From the IMG/VR virus record IMGVR_UViG_3300047476_000592, positions 1 to 21,997 of that record: DNA of 21,997 bases; one strand, given 5' to 3'. Under the pieces are notes generated by a model. The model searched no databases. It had not been told where the DNA came from and saw only the letters and a program-made list of their open reading frames with translations. The DNA is from a virus. This document shows, piece after piece, positions 4,450 through 8,927 of this stretch. Every line of letters starts with the position of its first letter. Positions within the stretch are counted from its first letter, which is position 1. The translations under genes were made by a program, and so were the position numbers.

Positions 4450-4684
4450 AGAATGGCAAAAAGCCATTCTTAGGAGCATCCTCTTTCTTTACAGGTTTGA
4501 CATACTCTTCATCTTTCTCTGTAGCAGACAGAGACAGATATTGCTCACCTTTCTTGGATTCCTTAATCCATGCGGCAATTTCATATTCAGTGCCATCAAT
4601 GGTAATAACTCCTTTATATTGAGGAAGATTAGCACCTGTGATTTTGGCTTTAGCCAAAAATCCATAATTCTTTTCTGTTTTCAT
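4448..4684 (-). CDS. DUF736-like / mini-SSB-like protein
   Basis: A 78-residue protein with a beta-rich core (residues about 8-55: FLAKAKITGANLPQYKGVIT, then EYEIAAWIKESKKGEQYLSL). The order strand, G-x-Y-x-G-x-I, then E-I-A-A-W-x-K-x-S-x-x-G-x-x-Y-L-S-L resembles the DUF736 family, whose members end this core with a similar AAW-K-S-G-YLS pattern. The charged C-terminus ends in GFLPF, which recalls the P-F tip bacterial SSB uses to bind partner proteins. A role in binding single-stranded DNA or in mimicking the SSB tip is inference. The ATG at 4684 lies five bases after the box G dyad. Confidence 0.72.
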   Translation of the reverse strand: MKTEKNYGFLAKAKITGANLPQYKGVITIDGTEYEIAAWIKESKKGEQYLSLSATEKDEEYVKPVKKEDAPKNGFLPF

Positions 4685-4689
4685 AACGC

Positions 4690-4716
4690 GTTATTTATAA
4701 CAAGTATGAAGATGTC
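4690..4716 (-). promoter_or_regulatory. Cassette box G plus dyad
   Basis: The box GACATCTTCATAC (4716 to 4704) is followed by GTTAT-AA-ATAAC (4701 to 4690). The ATG at 4684 is five bases on. Confidence 0.65.
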
Positions 4717-4724
4717 AAAAGAAA

Positions 4725-4753
4725 AAACTAAAAGGGATTTCTCCCTTTAGTTT
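4725..4753 (-). terminator. Terminator of gene 4747-4977
   Basis: A 12-bp stem with one bulge (4725-4737 and 4742-4753). On minus it ends in T-rich sequence (TTTTTTCTTTT) right before box G. The stop codon lies in the stem. Confidence 0.75.
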
Positions 4754-4977
4754 GGATTGTACTTGTGTACTCCACACAGTCTATCCATCTCTGCGTCTAG
4801 CAGATTGGATATGAGCTCAAGTTCTTTTGCAATTTTCTCATACCTTGCAATCTGCTCAACATCTCCGCTGTGTCTTGCCTGCATAAGGTCATGCTCTACA
4901 GCAAGGCCGTTCATACAAATGTTAATCATTGCACTTTTGCAAACTTTAAGTCTGTCTTGTAAATTAGTTGTTTTCAT
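4747..4977 (-). CDS. Cassette protein 7, helical (hypothetical)
   Basis: A 76-residue, probably all-helical protein (LKVCKSAMINICMNGLAVEH, then a charged helix about 38-65 with IAKELELISNLLDAEMDRL). Three cysteines are scattered and form no metal motif. The frame is open upstream to 4998, but that start lies before the dyad. The ATG at 4977, one base after the dyad, is the better choice and matches the other cassettes. It is bounded by box H and a hairpin over the stop. Confidence 0.72.
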   Translation of the reverse strand: MKTTNLQDRLKVCKSAMINICMNGLAVEHDLMQARHSGDVEQIARYEKIAKELELISNLLDAEMDRLCGVHKYNPN

Positions 4978-4978
4978 A

Positions 4979-5009
4979 TGTTCTATTTTAGAACACATAA
5001 GAAGATGTC
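4979..5009 (-). promoter_or_regulatory. Cassette box H plus dyad
   Basis: The box GACATCTTCTTAT (5009 to 4997) is followed by TGTTCTA-AAA-TAGAACA (4995 to 4979), one of the clearest dyads in the array. The ATG at 4977 is one base on. Confidence 0.7.
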
Positions 5010-5015
5010 AAAAGA

Positions 5016-5047
5016 AAATAGAAGAGGATTTTATTCCTCTTCTATTT
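5016..5047 (-). terminator. Terminator of gene 5053-5238
   Basis: AAATAGAAGAGG (5016-5027) pairs with CCTCTTCTATTT (5036-5047), 12 bp, followed on minus by TTTTCTTTT and box H. Confidence 0.8.
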
Positions 5048-5052
5048 GGATT

Positions 5053-5238
5053 TCATTCCTCTGCTATTTCGCAGTCAGCATGATATAATGCAGCAGCAAT
5101 GATGAACATCTGTGCTGGTGTTAAGGTATATGATTCCTCATCAGATCCAATGGTCATTGCTGAAGATGCATCAAAGCTTTCCATAATTTTTATTGCTTTA
5201 GCAATGAAATCTTTTGTAATTACGCGATGTTGTGTCAT
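5053..5238 (-). CDS. Cassette protein 8 (hypothetical)
   Basis: A 61-residue acidic protein. The N-terminal part TKDFIAKAIKIMESF looks like an amphipathic helix, followed by a polar loop with DEESYTLTPAQ and a hydrophobic helix MFIIAAALYHADCEIAEE. The last helix could be a dimer interface. No family is recognised. The ATG at 5238 is five bases after the box I dyad, and a 12-bp terminator follows. Confidence 0.7.
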   Translation of the reverse strand: MTQHRVITKDFIAKAIKIMESFDASSAMTIGSDEESYTLTPAQMFIIAAALYHADCEIAEE

Positions 5239-5243
5239 AATAT

Positions 5244-5271
5244 TATTATTTATAATACATAAGAAGATGTC
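5244..5271 (-). promoter_or_regulatory. Cassette box I plus dyad
   Basis: The box GACATCTTCTTAT (5271 to 5259) is followed by TATTAT-AA-ATAATA (5257 to 5244). The ATG at 5238 is five bases on. Confidence 0.65.
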
Positions 5272-5299
5272 TTAATGTATATTAAATAAGAATGATTCC

Positions 5300-5320
5300 C
5301 TCTCTAAATTATTTAGAGAG
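5300..5320 (-). terminator. Hairpin over the stop of gene 5309-5419
   Basis: CTCTCTAAAT (5300-5309) and ATTTAGAGAG (5311-5320) form a perfect 10-bp inverted repeat around one base, overlapping the stop codon. The T-run after it is weak. Confidence 0.5.
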
Positions 5321-5419
5321 AGAATCAATTTCTGATTGTTGTTCTTCACATTGTAGCAGCCAGAGATATTTCTCTGCATCAAGACTTGAGTAGAACTCTA
5401 GATAGAATAAATCATTCAT
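5309..5419 (-). CDS. 36-residue cassette protein 9 (hypothetical)
   Basis: A very short gene that reads MNDLFYLEFYSSLDAEKYLW, then a Gln/Glu-rich end SEIDSLSK. It has all the marks of its neighbours: box J and dyad upstream (the ATG 11 bases after the dyad) and a hairpin over the stop. That context, rather than length, is why I call it. A second ATG lies four bases inside but is out of frame. It is the first cassette next to the divergent region and would be made early if transcription enters there. Function unknown; it is acidic and aromatic. Confidence 0.65.
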   Translation of the reverse strand: MNDLFYLEFYSSLDAEKYLWLLQCEEQQSEIDSLSK

Positions 5420-5430
5420 GGTACAAAATT

Positions 5431-5458
5431 TATTGTTCACAATACGTATGAAGCTGTC
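5431..5458 (-). promoter_or_regulatory. Cassette box J plus dyad
   Basis: The box GACAGCTTCATAC (5458 to 5446) is followed by TATTGT-GA-ACAATA (5444 to 5431). It is the first box of the minus-strand block, and the most diverged in its first six bases. Confidence 0.6.
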
Positions 5459-5460
5459 CC

Positions 5461-5545
5461 TTCACTCAGCCAAGCATAGGGGGTACACCCTAGCGCGCAG
5501 CACCCCGGGGCCAGCTGGTGTATGGGTACCCACATCCTCTAATAT
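5461..5545. other. GC-rich palindrome cluster in divergent region
   Basis: About 75 GC-rich bases in an AT-rich genome carry, in order, the imperfect hairpin TAGGG/CCCTA (5477-5492) and the perfect palindromes GCGCGC (5493-5498), CCCCGGGG (5503-5510), CCAGCTGG (5511-5518) and GGGTACCC (5524-5531). It sits between the divergent blocks. It could be a transcription barrier, a replication-related site or a protein-binding site; nothing here decides between them. Confidence 0.5.
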
Positions 5546-5582
5546 GTTATAAATTTTTTTTCCTTGGGATCCAAAATTTTTT

Positions 5583-5590
5583 TATCTTTG
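5583..5590 (+). promoter_or_regulatory. Bacteroidota-type -7 box P1
   Basis: TATCTTTG matches the Bacteroidota TAnnTTTG -7 element, with TTGG 15 bases upstream as a possible -33 element. It would start a short transcript ending at the hairpin at 5627. Confidence 0.5.
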
Positions 5591-5626
5591 TAATGTCATA
5601 GGTAGATTAGTTTAAATATCACAGAG

Positions 5627-5657
5627 AGTCCCGGGTAGTATTGCTTGGGACTTTTTG
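5627..5657 (+). terminator. Leader terminator T1
   Basis: AGTCCC (5627-5632) pairs with GGGACT (5647-5652), followed by TTTTTG. The next promoter box starts three bases after the T-run. Confidence 0.65.
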
Positions 5658-5659
5658 CT

Positions 5660-5667
5660 TATCTTTG
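5660..5667 (+). promoter_or_regulatory. Bacteroidota-type -7 box P2
   Basis: A second TATCTTTG, with a TTGC/TTGG -33 candidate inside the T1 hairpin. Confidence 0.5.
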
Positions 5668-5707
5668 TGGTGTAAAATTTTTCAGTGAATAGTGTTAGGT
5701 GATCAAG

Positions 5708-5733
5708 AGCCTTGGATTTATCCAGGGCTTTTT
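5708..5733 (+). terminator. Leader terminator T2
   Basis: AGCCTTGGA (5708-5716) pairs with TCCAGGGCT (5721-5729), with one G-U pair and loop TTTA, followed by TTTT. Confidence 0.7.
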
Positions 5734-5735
5734 GG

Positions 5736-5743
5736 TATCTTTA
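5736..5743 (+). promoter_or_regulatory. -7 box P3 at a gene start
   Basis: TATCTTTA ends four bases before the ATG at 5748. If used, the transcript would be leaderless or nearly so. Confidence 0.45.
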
Positions 5744-5747
5744 CATT

Positions 5748-6374
5748 ATGGCTTATTTAAATTCTAATGTACCCACGATAACTTGTTTTATAAGGAATCA
5801 GTTTTTGTTTAATCATGAAAAAGGTGTTGGGGAGTTTACTCTAGCGGATGTACACTCAGTTGCTAGTATACAAAAGAGAGTTCCCCTGTTTGAAGCTTTT
5901 CTAGAGAATGGAGTTAACTGGACTAGAAGACCTATACATGCTTTTTGTTGGAAACAAGATGCTGAGCTTTTACCTCTTACAGAACATGTATATTGGGATT
6001 GCTTTTCTTCTTATATAGATGTTAATGTTAGAGAGAGGTTATCAGGGCTACGGGCTGATCTTATTTCTATCACTGGTGTAAAGCGTCCGGGTACTTATAT
6101 GTTTACTCTTGATTGGTCACATGAGAATCGCAATATGTTAGATACTAATTTCTCTGAGACTCCAGAGCATAAGTGTGGTCATGTATTTAAGATGGATAAC
6201 GGTAACTATTTTATCTATCCTAATAACAGAATCATATGGTCTGATAATGCTTGGACATATAATCGGATAGATAAGAATCCAGGATATAAGATTGATATGA
6301 ATGTGTACTCAGTGGAAAATGCCGGAGGATATCAGACAGATTATAATTATATGACTGAGTTTACTAAAGAATAA
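5748..6374 (+). CDS. Conserved phage protein (hypothetical)
   Basis: A 208-residue protein and the first gene of the plus block. The frame opens at 5712, but terminator T2 and box P3 lie there, so the ATG at 5748 (MAYLNSNVPTITCF) is the better start. It is rich in Trp, Tyr and Asn. The second half contains GTYMFTLDWSHENRN and, further on, EHKCGHVFKMDNGNYFIYPN and NRIIW, a pattern I associate with a widespread family of uncharacterised phage proteins (E-H-K, then M/L-D-N-G-x-x-x-x-x-P-N-N-R). The family's function is unknown to me. There is no signal peptide or membrane segment. Confidence 0.8.
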   Translation: MAYLNSNVPTITCFIRNQFLFNHEKGVGEFTLADVHSVASIQKRVPLFEAFLENGVNWTRRPIHAFCWKQDAELLPLTEHVYWDCFSSYIDVNVRERLSGLRADLISITGVKRPGTYMFTLDWSHENRNMLDTNFSETPEHKCGHVFKMDNGNYFIYPNNRIIWSDNAWTYNRIDKNPGYKIDMNVYSVENAGGYQTDYNYMTEFTKE

Positions 6375-6377
6375 TTT

Positions 6378-6387
6378 GTATATTATA
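6378..6387 (+). promoter_or_regulatory. GTATATTATA motif, copy 1
   Basis: GTATATTATA lies 10 bases before the ATG at 6398. The same 10-mer lies before the starts at 8236 and 12123. Confidence 0.4.
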
Positions 6388-6397
6388 AGAAAGAGAT

Positions 6398-6538
6398 ATG
6401 GCAAAGGTTAAGGAATCTAGTGCTCGGGGGTACACAAGTATTAAGGTATCACGCCCGGGAGTACATGCTAAGACAAAGACAAGTAAGTTAAAGTCTAGCA
6501 AGAATTACAAGAAGTTAAATAGAGGGCAGGGAAGATGA
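6398..6538 (+). CDS. Small basic protein (hypothetical)
   Basis: A 46-residue, strongly basic protein (MAKVKESSARGYTSIKVS, then RPGVHAKTKTSKLKSSKN and YKKLNRGQGR). Short proteins with RPGVHAKTK and YKK-x-RGQGR segments are, as I recall, common in Bacteroidota phages. Its charge fits nucleic-acid binding, for example packaged DNA or RNA, but this is inference. It lies under a GTATATTATA motif, and its TGA overlaps the next gene's ATG (ATGA at 6535-6538). Confidence 0.75.
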   Translation: MAKVKESSARGYTSIKVSRPGVHAKTKTSKLKSSKNYKKLNRGQGR

Positions 6539-6642
6539 GAGTAGTTATTATGATAGTAGTATTACTTACGGTATCTGCATGTAAGACCACCGGGCACAAG
6601 TGTGATGCATATGAGTCTCGGCCTGTAACAAAGAAAAAATAA
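6535..6642 (+). CDS. Very small lipoprotein
   Basis: A 35-residue protein with a hydrophobic N-terminus (MRVVIMIVVLLTVSAC) ending in a lipobox-like V-S-A-C, so Cys16 would be lipidated after signal peptidase II cleavage. The mature part is only about 20 residues, with one more Cys and a basic end (CDAYESRPVTKKK). Known roles of small phage lipoproteins include o-spanins and superinfection exclusion. This gene is far from the lysis genes, which favours exclusion or another envelope role. ATGA coupling to the upstream gene supports the call. Confidence 0.75.
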   Translation: MRVVIMIVVLLTVSACKTTGHKCDAYESRPVTKKK

Positions 6643-6804
6643 TTTTTTTACTGCATATTAAAAATATATTTATATTTGTGTCATCTCAAACTTCTCCAAT
6701 AGTTTTTGATTTTAAACATTGATTTTGACGATTTAGGTAATAAGCTCCCGGGAAACTTGGAGCTTATTGTTTTTATATTATCTTTGTCTCAAAACCAACA
6801 CGTA
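6643..6804 (+). promoter_or_regulatory. Promoter, leader, terminator, promoter stretch
   Basis: TATATTTG (6671-6678) would start a short leader that ends at the hairpin AATAAGCTCC/GGAGCTTATT (6739-6748, 6759-6768) followed by GTTTTTA. TATCTTTG (6779-6786) then precedes the ATG at 6805, with TTGG in the hairpin as its -33 candidate. No gene is supported in this stretch. Confidence 0.55.
6739..6775 (+). terminator. Leader terminator before 6805
   Basis: A 10-bp perfect stem (6739-6748, 6759-6768) with a 10-nt loop, followed by GTTTTTA. Confidence 0.7.
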
Positions 6805-7002
6805 ATGGAAGAATCAATTGTAGTACTGCAGGTAACACTGCATGACAATGACGGAATTGAGATCCGCATTGGAGGAGGAGATAAGATAAACCCTCTTATG
6901 CTAGTAGGAATACTAGAGCAAGTTAAATCAGGTATCCTTAATGATCTAGCACTATCAAGAGTAGATTCAGGTATGGATACTAATCAAACTTATGACGCAT
7001 GA
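6805..7002 (+). CDS. Small acidic protein (hypothetical)
   Basis: A 65-residue protein. The frame is open from 6706, but a terminator and promoter lie there, so the ATG at 6805 is chosen. The beta-rich N-terminus (MEESIVVLQVTLHDNDGIEI) is followed by a Gly-rich turn and a helix (MLVGILEQVKSGILNDLAL). No family recognised. It begins a five-gene overlapping operon that includes the Acb2-like and GroES-like genes, and its stop overlaps the next ATG. Confidence 0.72.
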   Translation: MEESIVVLQVTLHDNDGIEIRIGGGDKINPLMLVGILEQVKSGILNDLALSRVDSGMDTNQTYDA

Positions 7003-7298
7003 AATCATTACACAACACAACGGCCAATGGTGCCACCAAGAATGTAAAGGATATACAGTTCTGGGGAAATGGTGATGCCTTTCAGTTAATTTGTAAAGCT
7101 TCATCTGAAGCAGAAGGCTGGATGAAATCAACTAAAGCTATGAAAGCTGGATCAGGTGTAGTTGTTCAAGTGACTACTCAACAAAGGAATCCGGATGGAT
7201 CATATGCAGTAGCAGAAGCACTCACCTTTGTACCTCATTGCCATATTGAGGAAATCAAAGATGAAAACGGAGTAGTAATCAGTAGACAAATAGTATGA
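6999..7298 (+). CDS. Conserved phage protein (hypothetical)
   Basis: A 99-residue protein starting MKSLHNTTANGATKNVKDIQ, with later segments SSEAEGWMKSTKAM, VVVQVTTQQRNPDGSYAVAE and ALTFVP. I recall similar sequences in other Bacteroidota phages but know no assigned function. The fold looks beta-rich. It is coupled by ATGA to both neighbours, directly before the Acb2-like gene. Confidence 0.75.
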   Translation: MKSLHNTTANGATKNVKDIQFWGNGDAFQLICKASSEAEGWMKSTKAMKAGSGVVVQVTTQQRNPDGSYAVAEALTFVPHCHIEEIKDENGVVISRQIV

Positions 7299-7609
7299 GT
7301 CATATTAAAGGTATGCGCTATGTGCCACTAGAAGAGAAGCAGGCGGCACAGCCAAAGTTCGGAGATCTATTAGTAGGTAGATCATTCAATCCATCAAATG
7401 ATACTAGAGTAGATAGAGTAAAGGAGATCTGTTCTGAGTTAGCAGAGATTCTAAAAGACTCTTATCAAACTAGTGATAAGAATCCGGTAACAAGTATATT
7501 GTTTGACCAAGCAGTGGGAGCAATAGTTACCGCACAGATGATGGTAGTAAAAGTAGTAACATTTAAAATTCCAGAAGATGCAATTGATGGGGAGAAGAGT
7601 ACTGATTAA
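7295..7609 (+). CDS. Acb2-like cyclic-nucleotide sponge (candidate anti-CBASS)
   Basis: A 104-residue protein resembling the Acb2/Tad1 hairpin family. Acb2 proteins are small helical oligomers that bind the cyclic nucleotides made by CBASS and related defences, so the effector is not switched on. Visible family-like features: VGRSFNPSND (27-36), a following helix VDRVKEICSELAEILKD (39-55), and a C-terminal helix with AQMMVVKVVT (80-89), corresponding to the A-x-M-W-x-V-K segment in the family. The Trp usual there is replaced by Met/Val. The N-terminal 25 residues and the tail after 91 are extra. ATGA coupling joins it to the upstream gene. The call rests on pattern memory, not a search. Confidence 0.65.
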   Translation: MSHIKGMRYVPLEEKQAAQPKFGDLLVGRSFNPSNDTRVDRVKEICSELAEILKDSYQTSDKNPVTSILFDQAVGAIVTAQMMVVKVVTFKIPEDAIDGEKSTD

Positions 7610-7853
7610 TGTACCGCAAAAGAAAGAGTCTGTAATTGAACTTACAGCAAAAGACGAAGAGCAAATTATGCAAGAAGCCATGAAGCTCTGGACAAAGTTA
7701 GAAGTATACGCTATTGGAGATACAGTAGAGAAAGTAGTACCTGGTGATAAGGTATACGTAACTACTACATCTTTACAGAATGCTGAGAAGGTAGAGCTTG
7801 AAGATGGCATGAAGCTTATGTTGAGTGAAGGTGACATTGCGATCAAATGGTGA
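7587..7853 (+). CDS. GroES-like co-chaperonin
   Basis: An 88-residue protein with a GroES-type layout: the N-terminal strand MGRRVLINVPQKKES, a mobile-loop-like polar region (about 15-35), then LEVYAIGDTVEKVVPGDKVY (38-57) and the ending MLSEGDIAIKW. The G-D-x-V and P-G-D-K-V elements are typical of co-chaperonins. Phage versions (T4 gp31 is the classic case) work with host GroEL to fold capsid protein. I chose the ATG at 7587 because the N-terminus then starts at the expected strand; an in-frame ATG at 7578 is an alternative. It overlaps the Acb2-like gene by 23 bases. Confidence 0.75.
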   Translation: MGRRVLINVPQKKESVIELTAKDEEQIMQEAMKLWTKLEVYAIGDTVEKVVPGDKVYVTTTSLQNAEKVELEDGMKLMLSEGDIAIKW

Positions 7854-8104
7854 CCTTCTACAGAAAGAAACCGGTGGTCATCCAAGCAGCGCAATGGAAG
7901 GGTGATAATGAAGCAGAGATACTTGAGTTCTGCTCTAAGTGTTTTATAGTTACCGGAGACAGTCTTAAGATACATACTCTAGAAGGAGTAATGTCAGCTT
8001 CAGTAGGAGACTATATTATTAAAGGAGTTCAAGGTGAGTTCTATGCATGTAAGCCAGACATCTTCAAAAAAACATATGAACCAGTAGCAGTAAATGTAGA
8101 ATAG
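7847..8104 (+). CDS. PGDYG-domain-like phage protein
   Basis: An 85-residue protein with the pattern YRKKPVVIQAAQWKGDN (5-21), TLEGVMSASVGDYIIKGVQG and EFYACKPDIFKKTYEPV, which matches a very common phage protein family containing the PGDYG domain (here VGDYIIKG). Its biochemical role is unknown to me. It overlaps the GroES-like gene by seven bases and ends just before a TATATTTG box. Confidence 0.82.
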   Translation: MVTFYRKKPVVIQAAQWKGDNEAEILEFCSKCFIVTGDSLKIHTLEGVMSASVGDYIIKGVQGEFYACKPDIFKKTYEPVAVNVE

Positions 8105-8151
8105 CTTATATTTGAAACGGTTATAATTTTCACTATGCGAGTATAGGTAAG

Positions 8152-8188
8152 AAAATCCCTGGGAAAATATCTCAGGGATTTTGTTTTT
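8152..8188 (+). terminator. Terminator before 8236
   Basis: A 10-bp perfect stem with an 11-nt loop and the T-run GTTTTTT. Confidence 0.8.
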
Positions 8189-8201
8189 TGGAAACTTTTT
8201 T

Positions 8202-8211
8202 GTATATTATA
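8202..8211 (+). promoter_or_regulatory. GTATATTATA motif, copy 2
   Basis: The same 10-mer as at 6378 and 12093, followed by TTGTA (CTGTA at 12093). It precedes the first virion-appendage gene. Confidence 0.5.
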
Positions 8212-8235
8212 TTGTAACATAATTTATTTATAATC

Positions 8236-8772
8236 ATGGATATTCTTAATTGGCTTTATATTAAAACTAGCAACCTAATTAGAACGGAAGCTAATGACGC
8301 AACAACTGATCTTATTGCAGTAGGTGCAAATGTTGGATTTCAAAAAAGAGATGATCAGTATCAGACCTATGGTATGACAATGAAAGATTTGTCAGTAGCA
8401 GGAGATGTAGCAAACACCGGATACTATACTGTAGACTTAGCTTCTACAATTACTGTTGCTGTTACTACTCAGAAAGGAGTAATTGAAATTACACTAGATG
8501 AAGCTGATGCGGATCCGCTACCAGCCTTTGCTTCTGCAGTACCATTGATCATTACTAATGCTGATATGGATTTTACAGATCCTGATAAAGTGTATTCACA
8601 GTTCTCTGTATACTACAATCCTGCAATTGATGATACGTTCATTCCATATGTAATGGCTACAGGATTTATATCAGGTGCAAACTATGCAATCTTTAACGCT
8701 AATGGTGCAGTAGCTGGAGCTAACCAATTTACAGGAAAGCTTTACTTATACTATGAACTTTATAACTTCTAA
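8236..8772 (+). CDS. Virion appendage protein (putative)
   Basis: A 178-residue, beta-rich protein. The N-terminus (MDILNWLYIKTSNLIRTEAN, then D-L-I-A-V-G and YQTYGMTMKDL) resembles that of the large fibre at 9804 (I-K-T, D-L-I-P-L-G, Y-Q-P-T-A-I-T-Y-Q-E-L). This suggests a common anchoring module that docks both on the virion. The rest has Asn/Asp/Thr-rich beta strands and an aromatic end (KLYLYYELYNF). It is the first gene after a terminator and a GTATATTATA motif, so it likely heads a late operon. The exact role (fibre, collar or head decoration) is not shown. Confidence 0.7.
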   Translation: MDILNWLYIKTSNLIRTEANDATTDLIAVGANVGFQKRDDQYQTYGMTMKDLSVAGDVANTGYYTVDLASTITVAVTTQKGVIEITLDEADADPLPAFASAVPLIITNADMDFTDPDKVYSQFSVYYNPAIDDTFIPYVMATGFISGANYAIFNANGAVAGANQFTGKLYLYYELYNF

Positions 8773-8775
8773 GTC

Positions 8776-8901
8776 ATGAGTACTAAAAAGACAACAGAAA
8801 AGAAACCTGCGGCTGCTAAAAAGCCTGCAGTTAAAAAAGAAGAGAAACCAAAGACATGGTTTGATCTTTATACAGAAAAGATAAATAAAGAAACAAAATA
8901 A
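8776..8901 (+). CDS. Lys/Ala/Pro-rich small protein
   Basis: A 41-residue protein: MSTKKTTEKKPAAAKKPAVK followed by KEEKPKTWFDLYTEKINKET. The first 25 residues look like a histone-H1-like disordered basic tail, and the last 15 have an aromatic helix. It lies three bases after the stop of the preceding gene and before three paralogous small genes. It may bind DNA or act as a flexible linker in the virion; neither is shown. Confidence 0.65.
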   Translation: MSTKKTTEKKPAAAKKPAVKKEEKPKTWFDLYTEKINKETK

Positions 8902-8927
8902 GTTTAAATATTTAAAATTTAAAAGTC

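Larger units (their letters stand above)
8105..8235 (+). promoter_or_regulatory. Promoter, mini-leader, terminator, late-type promoter
   Basis: TATATTTG (8107-8114) lies right after a stop codon. A hairpin AAAATCCCTG/CAGGGATTTT (8152-8161, 8173-8182) plus GTTTTTT ends the short leader. GTATATTATA (8202-8211) lies 24 bases before the ATG at 8236. Confidence 0.55.

Noticed and set aside
4757-5083. Plus-strand open frame of 108 residues
   Set aside because: It is antisense to two cassette genes and crosses their box, dyad and terminator.
6706-6804. Longer N-terminus for the gene ending at 7002
   Set aside because: That part contains a 10-bp terminator hairpin and a TATCTTTG box, so the ATG at 6805 is preferred.
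8056-8065. GACATCTTCA on the plus strand, like the cassette box
   Set aside because: It lies inside the PGDYG-like gene, encodes its conserved P-D-I-F segment, and has no dyad or gene start after it.
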